64,000 bases of DNA from Anaerohabitans sp964387285 (GTDB lineage Bacteria > Zhuqueibacterota > Zhuqueibacteria > Residuimicrobiales > Residuimicrobiaceae): NCBI GenBank assembly GCA_964387285.1, contig CAYLWO010000022.1, forward strand, positions 1 through 64,000, written 5' to 3'. A program made the translations under genes and the position numbers. The first letter of the stretch is position 1, and the number at the start of each line of letters is the position of its first letter. Below, piece by piece: positions 1 to 8,141 of the stretch. The notes beneath the pieces are model-generated. The model was given only the letters and a program-made list of their open reading frames with translations. It made no database searches and was not told the origin of the DNA.

Positions 1-47
1 GACGTTGTACTGATCGTGGAAGTAGATCGAATAATATTAATATACGA

Positions 48-115
48 GCCCCGCCAAAAACTTGAACAATACGACCGTGGATCATCTTTGGCGGGGCGAA
101 GAATCTGTTCGCGTC
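48..115. repeat. Dispersed intergenic palindromic element, copy 1
   Basis: Arms GCCCCGCCAAA (48-58) and TTTGGCGGGGC (87-97) are inverted around a 28-base spacer and are followed by GAATCTGTTCGCGTC. The same layout (CCCGCCA arm, TGGCGGG arm, then CGAAGGATCTGTTCGCGTC) recurs at 32268-32335, so this is a repeat family and not a gene. The 91-codon reading frame running over it has no ribosome binding site. Confidence 0.6.
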
Positions 116-401
116 CGGATTATTTCACCTATATCTGGATTAAAATCGCAAGTTCGATCGCACTGGAGATTTCATGGTGTGTCGAGTGGAAACAGGATGT
201 CTGTCCCGCTCTGATCGCTCGCACAGATTGCGGGATTAATATCCCGCAGCAGTGCTCAGCCGGCACGAATCTACCGGCCGATCAGCGATAAAAAGCTCTT
301 ATAAAAATGGAATATTAACAGAAAAAGCTATGATTTTTAATATATAATTACTAAATTTCCATATTTAGCAATAACCAATTATTTTATCAAAAGGAGTTAC
401 C
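116..401. other. Non-coding leader region before the first gene
   Basis: No gene is visible. A hairpin with arms TGCGGGAT and ATCCCGCA lies at 229-248. Bases 300-390 are very AT-rich and probably carry the promoter of the downstream isomerase, but no clear -35/-10 pair stands out. An AAAGGAG ribosome binding site sits at about 390-396, just ahead of the start codon at 402. Confidence 0.5.
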
Positions 402-1409
402 ATGAAAAAGGTCATGTTGGCCTTGGTCGTTCTGGCCTTGGTGTTTAACGGATGTGGAGCGAAAAAAGGCGTGGTCCTGGAAAAGGGAACACCGTTGTAC
501 GATTTGGCCAAAGAGGTGGCAAAAAATTATCCGGTTATGGATCCGGACGTCAATAAAGCGCTGGTTTCATGCAAATATTTTGAAATCACGCCAGGAACCT
601 TTTTTACCGAGCTGCAGCGTAATATGGGTAAAAATATGGATCAGTTGAAGACCCTGGAAAAACAGCGATTAGAGGATTTTTTCAAGAACAATATCGAGCG
701 CCTGGGCGAACGACAACTCTATCTGGAAGTTGCCAAGGCAGAGGGCATCACCGTGCCGGCAGCAGAATTGGACAGCACCCTCGCGAAAATTTACAAACAG
801 AACGGTGGTCAGGAAGCTTTTGCCAAACGCATCGGCGAGCAGGGCATTACGCTTGAAGTTGTGCGTCAGGACGTGGAACGGGAAATGACCTTGCGAAAAT
901 TTTTCGATAAAAAGAACGCTGACGTCAAAGTAACAGAAGAGGACCTGGCCAATGCGTATAATGAAGATAAAACCGCCAGCGTGCGTCATATTCTGCTGAT
1001 GACCCAGGGCATGAGCGATTCCGCCAAAGCGGTGCAACGCACCAAGATGCAGGGCATCCTGGACCGCGCCAAAGCAGGCGAGGATTTTGCCAAATTGGCA
1101 ACCCAGTATACCGAAGACCCCGGCTCTAAATCAAACGGCGGTCTGTATGAGAATTTCGGCAAGGGCCAGATGGTTAAACCTTTTGAAGATGCCGCTTTCA
1201 GCGTGCCGATTGGACAACTGTCAGATATCGTCGAAACCCAGTATGGCTTTCATATTCTGCAAGTGGTCGATCGTAAAAAAGAGACTCGTCCGCTGGAACA
1301 GGTCAAGGGCGAATTGGAACAGCAGCTGCTGCGCAGCAAACGCCGCGATCAATCCACCAATTTATTGACGAAATTAAAAGCCGATGCCGAGTACAAGGTG
1401 AGCATTTAA
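402..1409 (+). CDS. Lipoprotein peptidyl-prolyl cis-trans isomerase, PpiC/parvulin type
   Basis: Predicted exported foldase that isomerises prolyl bonds in outer-membrane or secreted clients. The N-terminus (MKKVMLALVVLALVFNGCGA) is a lipoprotein signal with Cys18 as the likely lipidated residue. A helical SurA-N-like chaperone region spans about 50-185. One parvulin domain (about 190-290) runs from ASVRHILLM through the GGLYENFGKGQM loop to YGFHILQVVDR, with the family's conserved histidines. At 335 residues it has one catalytic domain, as in PrsA/PpiC lipoproteins. An AAAGGAG ribosome binding site precedes the ATG. It is monocistronic: a palindromic repeat and a strong hairpin terminator follow. 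It may serve the many exported beta-rich proteins nearby (inference). Confidence 0.9.
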   Translation: MKKVMLALVVLALVFNGCGAKKGVVLEKGTPLYDLAKEVAKNYPVMDPDVNKALVSCKYFEITPGTFFTELQRNMGKNMDQLKTLEKQRLEDFFKNNIERLGERQLYLEVAKAEGITVPAAELDSTLAKIYKQNGGQEAFAKRIGEQGITLEVVRQDVEREMTLRKFFDKKNADVKVTEEDLANAYNEDKTASVRHILLMTQGMSDSAKAVQRTKMQGILDRAKAGEDFAKLATQYTEDPGSKSNGGLYENFGKGQMVKPFEDAAFSVPIGQLSDIVETQYGFHILQVVDRKKETRPLEQVKGELEQQLLRSKRRDQSTNLLTKLKADAEYKVSI

Positions 1410-1456
1410 TTTTTAATTCCGCTCGGTTTAATTCCTGAATGGAGCGAATGCATTAT

Positions 1457-1485
1457 CCTTGCAAAGGTTGCAAACCTTCGCAAGG
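1457..1485. repeat. CCTTGCGAAGG palindrome family, copy 1
   Basis: Arms CCTTGCAAAGG and CCTTCGCAAGG face each other across a 7-base spacer, and T-rich sequence follows. Near-identical copies lie at 4762, 30675 and 49897, with a diverged copy at 28800, all outside genes. Here it may also help end transcription of the isomerase gene. Confidence 0.75.
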
Positions 1486-1507
1486 TTGTTTTTAGGCAAT
1501 TCGTAAC

Positions 1508-1543
1508 AGCCTCTGCCGGATTCGGCAGAGGCTTTGTTGTTTT
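1508..1543 (+). terminator. Rho-independent terminator after the PpiC isomerase
   Basis: An 11-bp perfect stem (AGCCTCTGCCG / CGGCAGAGGCT) with a GATT loop is followed by TTGTTGTTTT. It separates the isomerase gene from the sigma-factor operon. Confidence 0.85.
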
Positions 1544-1620
1544 GGTATTAAACCTTTTTCTCCACTGAACAGTCCAATATATGAATCCGATTACCAGGCT
1601 TTTGGCGCAGGAGTTGTTTA

Positions 1621-2154
1621 TTGTCCCATCACGGCTATGATGAACACGAAATCATAAAACGCTGTCAAGCCGGCGATGTGCAGGCCTTTGAACAACTGTA
1701 TCTGCAACACGCGCCCGGTTTGCTGGCCGTAGCTTGCCGTCTGCTGAACGATCGTCAGGATGCGCAGGATGCGGTGCAGACCGCTTTTGTCAAGCTGTAC
1801 GGCGCTTTGCATCGCTATCGCGGCGACGCGCAATTCAGCACCTATATTTACCGGATTCTGCTGAATGCTTGTTTCGATATATTGCATAAGAAACGACGTG
1901 CTGATGCAGTCGAACCGCCTGTTACGGTTTCTGTTCATACTGATTGGGATTTGCGCATGCATTTAGAACAAGCCATTGCGCAGCTGCCGGAACGGATGCG
2001 CGCCTGTTTCATTCTTTTTGCCGTAGAACAGTGGCCGTACCAGGATATTGCCCGGGTTATGAACCTGAGTCTGGGCGGCGTCAAGGCAACCATTTTTCAG
2101 GCTCGTAAGCGACTGCGGCAATGGCTGCAAGAGAACGACGGAGCATCGCAATGA
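1621..2154 (+). CDS. RNA polymerase sigma factor, ECF (sigma-70) family
   Basis: Alternative sigma factor of the extracytoplasmic-function group. Region 2 (about residues 18-85) contains DAQDAVQTAFVKLY and STYIYRILLNACFD, typical of sigma-70 regions 2.2-2.4. Region 4 (about 115-170) has LPERMRACFILFAVE and the helix-turn-helix YQDIARVMNLSLGGVKATIF. At 177 residues it has the usual ECF length. The start is TTG at 1621, placed after a CAGGAG about 8 bases upstream; no ATG lies near the conserved region. The stop overlaps the start of the anti-sigma gene (ATGA), so the two are translationally coupled. Confidence 0.92.
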   Translation: MSHHGYDEHEIIKRCQAGDVQAFEQLYLQHAPGLLAVACRLLNDRQDAQDAVQTAFVKLYGALHRYRGDAQFSTYIYRILLNACFDILHKKRRADAVEPPVTVSVHTDWDLRMHLEQAIAQLPERMRACFILFAVEQWPYQDIARVMNLSLGGVKATIFQARKRLRQWLQENDGASQ

Positions 2155-2747
2155 GCTGCCATGAATTTGACCGTTATTTGCACGGACATATTTCTAAACA
2201 TGATTTCCTTGCGCATAGTGCAAGTTGTACGGTTTGTCGAAATGACAAAGAACTGGACGATCGGCTTTTAGCTCTGGCGCAATCGCTGCGGCAATCCGAG
2301 CTGCCAAATCCGGTTCTGTGGCAAAATATCAAAGATCGTTTGCCGCAAAAGCCAGTCCGACCCTCTTCCTGGGCCTGGGTTTGGCGCATTGCTGCTGTCA
2401 TCCTGCTGTGCGCCACGGCTGCATTTTATTATTGGCAGCATTTGCCGGCGCCGACCAAAGGTCTGTTGGCGGATCGTGCGCTGCAAAAGGTAGAGGCCAA
2501 AGAGCGGGATTATATGCAGGCTATTGATGATTTGGAAAAAGCGGCGCAGCCGCAATGGGCAGCGCTGCCTGTTGATCTGCAATCGCTCTATCGCGATCGT
2601 TTGCAGGCCATTGATGGCCAGATTCGACGTTGTCGCGAAGCGCTGACCGGCAATCCGGCCAACGCACATATTCGACGCTATTTGCTGGCTGCATTGCAGG
2701 ATAAAGCCGCGACGCTGCAACTGGTCGCTGCATTTGCCAAGGGATGA
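2151..2747 (+). CDS. Anti-sigma factor, zinc-finger (ZAS) membrane protein
   Basis: Predicted membrane-bound partner that holds the upstream ECF sigma factor inactive. The cytoplasmic N-terminus has Cys3 and the H-x3-C-x2-C motif (His22, Cys26, Cys29) of zinc-binding anti-sigma domains. A single transmembrane helix lies at about 74-93, and the roughly 100-residue periplasmic part is helical and charged, rich in Gln and Ala. The start is the ATG at 2151, which overlaps the sigma-factor stop; a longer frame from 2121 would run far into the sigma gene. What signal releases the sigma factor cannot be read from the sequence. Confidence 0.85.
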   Translation: MSCHEFDRYLHGHISKHDFLAHSASCTVCRNDKELDDRLLALAQSLRQSELPNPVLWQNIKDRLPQKPVRPSSWAWVWRIAAVILLCATAAFYYWQHLPAPTKGLLADRALQKVEAKERDYMQAIDDLEKAAQPQWAALPVDLQSLYRDRLQAIDGQIRRCREALTGNPANAHIRRYLLAALQDKAATLQLVAAFAKG

Positions 2748-2756
2748 ACGGCTTCA

Positions 2757-2890
2757 AGACCGAGGTTGTGCAAAGAGAGACTTGGCAAGAAATTTCTCCG
2801 CCTGAAGGCAGGCTTTGAGACCGAGGTTGTCCAGGGAGAGACTTTCGCATGTCGTGCCGGCTTTAGCCGGAGTACTCTCCGCCTGAAGGG
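2757..2890. repeat. Two diverged intergenic repeat units in tandem
   Basis: Each unit begins AGACCGAGGTTGT, continues with a GAGAGACTT motif and ends TCTCCGCCTGAAGG. They start at about 2757 and 2818. The second also carries GGCTTTAGCCGGA. A related unit with CGAGGTTGTCCA, GGCTTTAGCCGGAA and CCGCCTAAAGGCGGAA lies at 51843. Together with the following AT-rich bases they fill most of the 297-base gap between the anti-sigma gene and the next one. Confidence 0.6.
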
Positions 2891-3044
2891 ACTATATACT
2901 TTATAAAATACTTTTAATTTTTTATCCGCTTTTGGTGATTACGTTTTGTTGAGAACAATTAACGAACTTAAAAAAACCGTGGTCAAATCAGCAGTAAAAA
3001 ATGCAACGTCCAATTTTTTAAAGAACCAGCCGCATGAGGTCGTT

Positions 3045-4679
3045 ATGAAAAAGTTATTCTGGCAGTTATTAACGGTTTTATCTTTGTCGGCATTGGCCGT
3101 CGTTCCAGAGCAAAACGCTCGAACACGCACCATCCAACAATCGCTTCCGGTGAAGCCTGAAGCCTTGTTGATCCTGGAGCGTACGCAGGCGGATATTTCC
3201 GTTGCAGGTAGTACGGAAAATCAAGTACAGGTTGAGGCGGTCATTCAGGCGCGTAATCAGGAGGACGCCGATATTGTACAACGATTTCTCAACGAATGTT
3301 CTGTTTCTGTGCAACCGGAGGCGTCGGCTAACCGGGTGATCGTTTCCATACCTGACCGCCAAGCCCTGCAAGCCCAAAATCCGGGCCTGTTTGATTTTTT
3401 CCGCAAATTATGGCAGGGAGGACACGGCCCTTCGGTGTCTGTGACACTGGCAGTTAAAGTGCCGCTGCGGCAGTCCCTGCGACTGCAGAATGAATTCGGC
3501 GACATTGACATCGAGCAGGTTACCGGAGATCTGGAAGTGAAGAACAATTCCGGTCGGGTGCGCATACAAAAATGCGGCGGCAAGTTGACGCTCCGGAACA
3601 GTTTTGACGGCGTAGCAGTAAACGGCTTCTCCGGTCCGGTACAACTAGAAAACGACAATGGCGAATTGGATTTGCAGTCCATCACCGGCTCTGTGACTGC
3701 GGCCAATAGTTTCAACCAGGTACGGTTTGAAAATATCAACGGTCCCGTTATTCTTACCAGCCAAAACAGTCCGGTTGCCGGCAGTCGGGTAAACGGTAAT
3801 GTAACTGTGACCACCTCGTTTAATGACGTGAGTTTAAACGGCATTCGTGGCCTACTGACCGTGCAAGCCGAAAATTCAACCGTGACGGTGCAGAATGTCG
3901 GCCGTGATGCCGTGATCGCCTCTTCGTTCAATCCGGTGCGCGTCGACAGCGTTGCCGGTAAATTACAGCTGACAACGGAAAACAGCGAGGTTGTCGTCAA
4001 ACGAATTTTCAATGATGCGCGCGTGCGGGGCTCTTTCTCATCAGTGGATATCTCTGCTGTTGCCGGCCATCTCGATCTGGAAGCGCCGAACTGTAAAGTG
4101 ACGGTCGTTGACTGCGGCGGAGATGCACAAATTCATTCATCTTTTAATGAAGTGCAGCTGAAAAACATCGGCGGTTCTTTGCGTTTGCGCTCGGAATCGG
4201 CAGAGGTACGTGCGGTGAACGTTGCCAAAGATGCAGACATAACCGCTTCTTTTCAAATGGTGGATGTGTTGGATATGGGCGGCACCCTCATGATCGATGC
4301 ACCCAACTCTACTGTGCGCGTCGACAACGTTAAAGGAGAAACAACCATTCGCAATTCCTTTAACGACATCACCGTGCTGTCCAGCCATAATTCCATTCGC
4401 ATTCGTGGGGAGAACAGCAGCATCAAAGTATCAGGCATTAAAAAATTGGCGCCGGGAAATGTGCTGGATATCTACACAACCTTTAATCCCATTCGGCTGG
4501 AGCTGCCTGATCAAGCCGAATATGTGATTTCGGCGCATAGTGAAAACGGCCGTGTGGTTTCTGATTTCCCGGTGTTACTGCCGGACGGCGGCAGTCGTCC
4601 GCAACAGAGCAATGTGCGCAGCAACAACATCACCGTAAGAGCCGAAACACAGGGAGACATTTATATCACCAAACAATAG
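3045..4679 (+). CDS. Exported beta-repeat protein, DUF4097-like (putative adhesin fold)
   Basis: A signal peptide (MKKLFWQLLTVLSLSALAVV) is followed by about 500 residues of short repeated beta-strands, each near 19-20 residues. They alternate phrases such as LRNSFDGVAVNGFSG, VTTSFNDVSLNGIRG and LTTENSEVVVKRI. This regular N-S-F / G-E-N-S pattern is that of right-handed beta-helical DUF4097 ('putative adhesin') proteins. The start at 3045 is preferred over an upstream in-frame TTG at 2946 because it gives a clean signal peptide after GAGGT. It follows a sigma/anti-sigma pair, and DUF4097 proteins often occur with anti-sigma factors, so it may belong to the same envelope-stress regulon (inference). 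No enzymatic residues are evident. It lacks the C-terminal sorting domain found in other secreted proteins here. Confidence 0.75.
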   Translation: MKKLFWQLLTVLSLSALAVVPEQNARTRTIQQSLPVKPEALLILERTQADISVAGSTENQVQVEAVIQARNQEDADIVQRFLNECSVSVQPEASANRVIVSIPDRQALQAQNPGLFDFFRKLWQGGHGPSVSVTLAVKVPLRQSLRLQNEFGDIDIEQVTGDLEVKNNSGRVRIQKCGGKLTLRNSFDGVAVNGFSGPVQLENDNGELDLQSITGSVTAANSFNQVRFENINGPVILTSQNSPVAGSRVNGNVTVTTSFNDVSLNGIRGLLTVQAENSTVTVQNVGRDAVIASSFNPVRVDSVAGKLQLTTENSEVVVKRIFNDARVRGSFSSVDISAVAGHLDLEAPNCKVTVVDCGGDAQIHSSFNEVQLKNIGGSLRLRSESAEVRAVNVAKDADITASFQMVDVLDMGGTLMIDAPNSTVRVDNVKGETTIRNSFNDITVLSSHNSIRIRGENSSIKVSGIKKLAPGNVLDIYTTFNPIRLELPDQAEYVISAHSENGRVVSDFPVLLPDGGSRPQQSNVRSNNITVRAETQGDIYITKQ

Positions 4680-4761
4680 AAATCAATAAAGCAAAAGCTG
4701 TTTTTCCTTCCCGCAAAAAAAATATCCGCACCTTAAACAACGGACATTATATCTTTTTCCT

Positions 4762-4790
4762 CCTTGCGAAGGTTGGAAACCTTCGCAAGG
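4762..4790. repeat. CCTTGCGAAGG palindrome family, copy 2
   Basis: Perfect 11-base arms CCTTGCGAAGG / CCTTCGCAAGG are separated by TTGGAAA. Same family as 1457, 30675 and 49897. Confidence 0.8.
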
Positions 4791-4890
4791 ATATCCATTT
4801 TAGCTAAATCGGTTTATTTTCACCTCCATCTTTTATTAAACAAATATATTCTATACTTTGCGGCAAATTGAAAACACGGTGTTTTTTTAC

Positions 4891-4919
4891 TTGACAGTGA
4901 AAAAAAAAATATCTACTAT
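4891..4919 (+). promoter_or_regulatory. Candidate sigma-70 promoter for the module A TonB receptor
   Basis: TTGACA (4891-4896), a 17-base A-rich spacer and TACTAT (4914-4919) form a near-consensus pair. The predicted transcript would have a 5' leader of about 240 bases. Module B has a comparable pair upstream of its own TonB receptor. Confidence 0.45.
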
Positions 4920-5169
4920 ACAGGTCGATAAAAATAGCATTTTATTATTGGTTAATCGTATAGACAATTTATTGATTATTGATACGTTAGCATGACTTTT
5001 CATGATGCTCGAAATGTTTTTTCCCTCCTGACTATTATCCCAAAAGGATAAACCGGTGTTTACCGTTATAATTTCCTAAAACTTTTAAGACGAATACAGC
5101 ATTTACGAAAACGTGTACAGCATAGCAGGAAAAAGTTAACATATTTTCGATAAAACAAAGCGAGGTACA

Positions 5170-8052
5170 ATGAAGCTGCGAACAATAGTAGTAATTTTGT
5201 TTATCGGGCTTTTATTCTGTTGCGCTTTCGTCATGGCCGGTACTACTGGAAAAATTGCCGGACGCGTTACAGATAAAGACACGAAGGAAGGGTTACCCGG
5301 CGTCAATGTTCTGATTGTCGGCACAACCTGGGGCGCCGTCAGTGATCCGGACGGTTACTTTCAAATCATCAATGTTCCCCCCGGCACTTTTAAAGTCACC
5401 CTCTCCATGATCGGCTACAATCAAATCACAGTCGAGGACATCAAAGTCAATGTGGATCGCACCACCACGCAAAATATCGCACTGAGTTCCAAGACCCTGC
5501 AGGGCCAGGAGGTGGTGATCAAGGCCGAGCGACCGGTCATTGAAAAAGATCGCACCAGCACAGCCTCTTATGTCGATGCTGAGACGATCCAGGACTTGCC
5601 GGTGCAAGAGGTTTCGGAAATCATCCAACTGCAGGCCGGCGTTACCACAGGATCCGGCGGCGATATCCATTTCCGCGGCGGTCGTGAGCGCGAAGTGGCT
5701 TATCTGATCGACGGTATTTCTGTTTCCAACGCTTTTTCACAGAGCGGCGGCAGCAATGTGGCGATTGAAAACTCCATCATCAAGGAACTGCAGGTCATCA
5801 GCGGCACCTTCAACGCCGAGTACGGCAGCGCGCAATCCGCCATCATCAATGTGGTGACCAAAAACGCCGAAACCGATTATCACGGCGAGGTGCAGTTTTT
5901 CGGCGGCGATAACCTCAGCACGCATGGCGATCGTTTTCTCGGCATCAAGGAAATCAATCCGCTTAACGAGGCTGATGTGCAAGCCACTTTTTCCGGCCCG
6001 GTTCCCTTGCTGAAAAATCTTGGCTTTTTTGCAACGACCCGTTATAATGCCACTGACGGTTACTTGTACGGCCAACGCCGCTATGCAGCCATCGACGGCT
6101 GGAAAATCAATGCCTTTCGCCAGTGGTTCACACAACGGTACGCCGATCAGCTATCTGATTATGGACGCATTCCGGTTCCGGATTCCTTGAAAACCGGCGA
6201 CAATGCCTTTGTGCCGATGTCCAGGAACGAACATCTTACCTTTACCGGCAAACTTACCTGGACGCCCATGCCGGCGGTGGGAGTTACCTACTCGCTTTTT
6301 GGCTCCAGCGGCAACGGCACGGGGTACGACAACGATTGGCGCTTTGCACCGGATGGCCGCGCCAAAAGCACCGGTTACAGCCATCACCATTTTCTCGCTT
6401 TTCGTCACAGTCCCTCTGCTTCGTTGTTCTACAACCTTCGCGCTTCTTATCAATACAACCATTCCAAATATCAACTATATGAGAGTACGGATGTGGCCGA
6501 TTACCCGGGCGATAACGGCTACCTGCCCATCGGCGCCAGCGATGACCAAACCGGCTTTGTACAGGGCGATAACCAGTGGGGTCGCAGCAAAAACATCCGC
6601 AAAGTGTATATGGTCAACGGCGACTTTAACTGGCAGGTGGATCGCCGGAACTTTATCAAAATGGGCTTTGAAGCCAAACAGCACGATATTCAATATAAGA
6701 GTCAACCCCTGATCGAGACGGAAAGCTGGAAAAGCTATAAATACAACACGGATATCAGCGGCAAAGGACTCGAGTTTTCCGAATACTGGGGTTTGATGCA
6801 GGAGTATTGGCGAAACTGGAATGACTATTACGGTTCCACCAAGTTGCGTTTGGCCGATCCGACCGACGGCGATTTTGTCGATTACAGTCGTAAACCTTTG
6901 GAATTCGCCGCTTATGTTCAGGACAAGGTCGAGCTGGGTGAACTGGTGCTCAATGCCGGCGTGCGTTTCGACTATTTCAAGCCCAATGCCAAAACACTTT
7001 TGGATAAACGCACTCTGTCCGAACTCATCGGCAATACGGAAAATCTGCAGGAAGCTTCCACCAAATCGCAGCTGTCGCCGCGCGTCGGCCTTTCCTTTCC
7101 CATTTCCGATCGCGGCGCTTTTCATGTGTCCTATGGCCATTTCTTTCAGATGCCCAGTTTGGAAAAACTGTTTCAACGTCCGGTCGACGTGAACATGACC
7201 TCGCTGTTGTTGGCTTCTTCCACCATCGGCGATCCGAATCTCAAACCGGAGCGCACCATTGCCTATGAAATCGGTTTGCAGCAAGAGTTGAACGGCCAGT
7301 TCGGCGTCGACTTGACGCTCTTCTACAAGGACATTCGCAATCAGTTGGGTTTAGAGTCGGTTAAAACGGTGGACGCAGTCGGCTATTACCGCTATATCAA
7401 CCGCGATTACGGCAATGTCAAGGGCTTTACCTTGTCGCTGGAAAAAATGCGCACCGGTCTCTTTTCAGGCTCGATCGATTATACCTATCAATATGCACGC
7501 GGCAGCGCCTCGGATCCGAACTTTTTGCAGGTGATCGAAGTGGCTACCCGTTTGAGCGGTGAATCGATCCAGTTCCCGGAACGGCAAATTCTGCCTCTGG
7601 ATTGGGATCAACGGCATACGCTTAACCTGGTGTTGGGTCTGAACAAACCCGGCGATTGGGGCGTCAGTTGCATTGGCTCGGCCGGCAGCGGCATGCCCTA
7701 TTCGCCCAGCAGCGTTGAACAGCTGCAACTTCCTGATCGTGAATTCAAGAACAGCGCGCGCAAACCCCTGCAGTACAATATCGATTTCAAAGCGAATAAA
7801 CAGTGGAAAATGGGCAACATCACCTACACGCTGTTCCTGCGCGTATATAATCTGCTCGATCGTATGAATGAGAATTCGGTGTTCAGCGTCACCGGTCGCG
7901 CCACCGAAAACGCCCGTTTGCCCTATGATCAACAGGAGCAGTTGCGATTGCTGGCGCAGGGCGGACAGTTTACCATGCAAGAATGGGACAACCGGCCTTC
8001 CTGGTTGTCAGAGCCGCGCCGCGTGCAATGCGGTCTTGCAGTCCGGTTTTAA
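5170..8052 (+). CDS. TonB-dependent outer-membrane receptor with carboxypeptidase-regulatory-like domain (module A)
   Basis: A 960-residue outer-membrane beta-barrel that probably imports or gates a ligand using TonB energy. A signal peptide (1-23) precedes a carboxypeptidase-D regulatory-like Ig domain (about 25-105: GKIAGRVTDKDTKEGLPGVN). The plug follows (about 115-235), with LPVQEVSEIIQLQAGV, FRGGREREVAYLIDG and FNAEYGSAQSAIINVV. The rest is an aromatic-rich barrel, including YGHFFQMPSLEKLF, LKPERTIAYEIG and LPLDWDQRHTLNL. The protein ends in RRVQCGLAVRF with a terminal Phe, as expected of barrels folded by BAM. It is followed by a giant secreted protein and a PorV-like protein. The order matches module B (32498-40630). 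The substrate is unknown. Confidence 0.9.
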   Translation: MKLRTIVVILFIGLLFCCAFVMAGTTGKIAGRVTDKDTKEGLPGVNVLIVGTTWGAVSDPDGYFQIINVPPGTFKVTLSMIGYNQITVEDIKVNVDRTTTQNIALSSKTLQGQEVVIKAERPVIEKDRTSTASYVDAETIQDLPVQEVSEIIQLQAGVTTGSGGDIHFRGGREREVAYLIDGISVSNAFSQSGGSNVAIENSIIKELQVISGTFNAEYGSAQSAIINVVTKNAETDYHGEVQFFGGDNLSTHGDRFLGIKEINPLNEADVQATFSGPVPLLKNLGFFATTRYNATDGYLYGQRRYAAIDGWKINAFRQWFTQRYADQLSDYGRIPVPDSLKTGDNAFVPMSRNEHLTFTGKLTWTPMPAVGVTYSLFGSSGNGTGYDNDWRFAPDGRAKSTGYSHHHFLAFRHSPSASLFYNLRASYQYNHSKYQLYESTDVADYPGDNGYLPIGASDDQTGFVQGDNQWGRSKNIRKVYMVNGDFNWQVDRRNFIKMGFEAKQHDIQYKSQPLIETESWKSYKYNTDISGKGLEFSEYWGLMQEYWRNWNDYYGSTKLRLADPTDGDFVDYSRKPLEFAAYVQDKVELGELVLNAGVRFDYFKPNAKTLLDKRTLSELIGNTENLQEASTKSQLSPRVGLSFPISDRGAFHVSYGHFFQMPSLEKLFQRPVDVNMTSLLLASSTIGDPNLKPERTIAYEIGLQQELNGQFGVDLTLFYKDIRNQLGLESVKTVDAVGYYRYINRDYGNVKGFTLSLEKMRTGLFSGSIDYTYQYARGSASDPNFLQVIEVATRLSGESIQFPERQILPLDWDQRHTLNLVLGLNKPGDWGVSCIGSAGSGMPYSPSSVEQLQLPDREFKNSARKPLQYNIDFKANKQWKMGNITYTLFLRVYNLLDRMNENSVFSVTGRATENARLPYDQQEQLRLLAQGGQFTMQEWDNRPSWLSEPRRVQCGLAVRF

Positions 8053-8141
8053 ACACGAAAAGATCTGTTGGCTTTAGCAAGGTCGGCAACCCTCGTCAGG
8101 GTGCATCAGAAAGCAATATAAAAAAAGGACAGGATGCGAAC

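Larger units (their letters stand above)
4680..5169. other. 490-base intergenic region upstream of module A
   Basis: There is no gene. It holds one CCTTGCGAAGG palindrome (4762-4790), a candidate promoter (4891-4919) and a long AT-rich leader of about 240 bases before the TonB receptor. No known riboswitch was recognised in the leader. GCGAGGT lies just before the ATG at 5170. Confidence 0.5.

Noticed and set aside
16..291. 91-codon frame at the start of the window
   Set aside because: It has no ribosome binding site, lies over a dispersed repeat and gives a sequence without family features.
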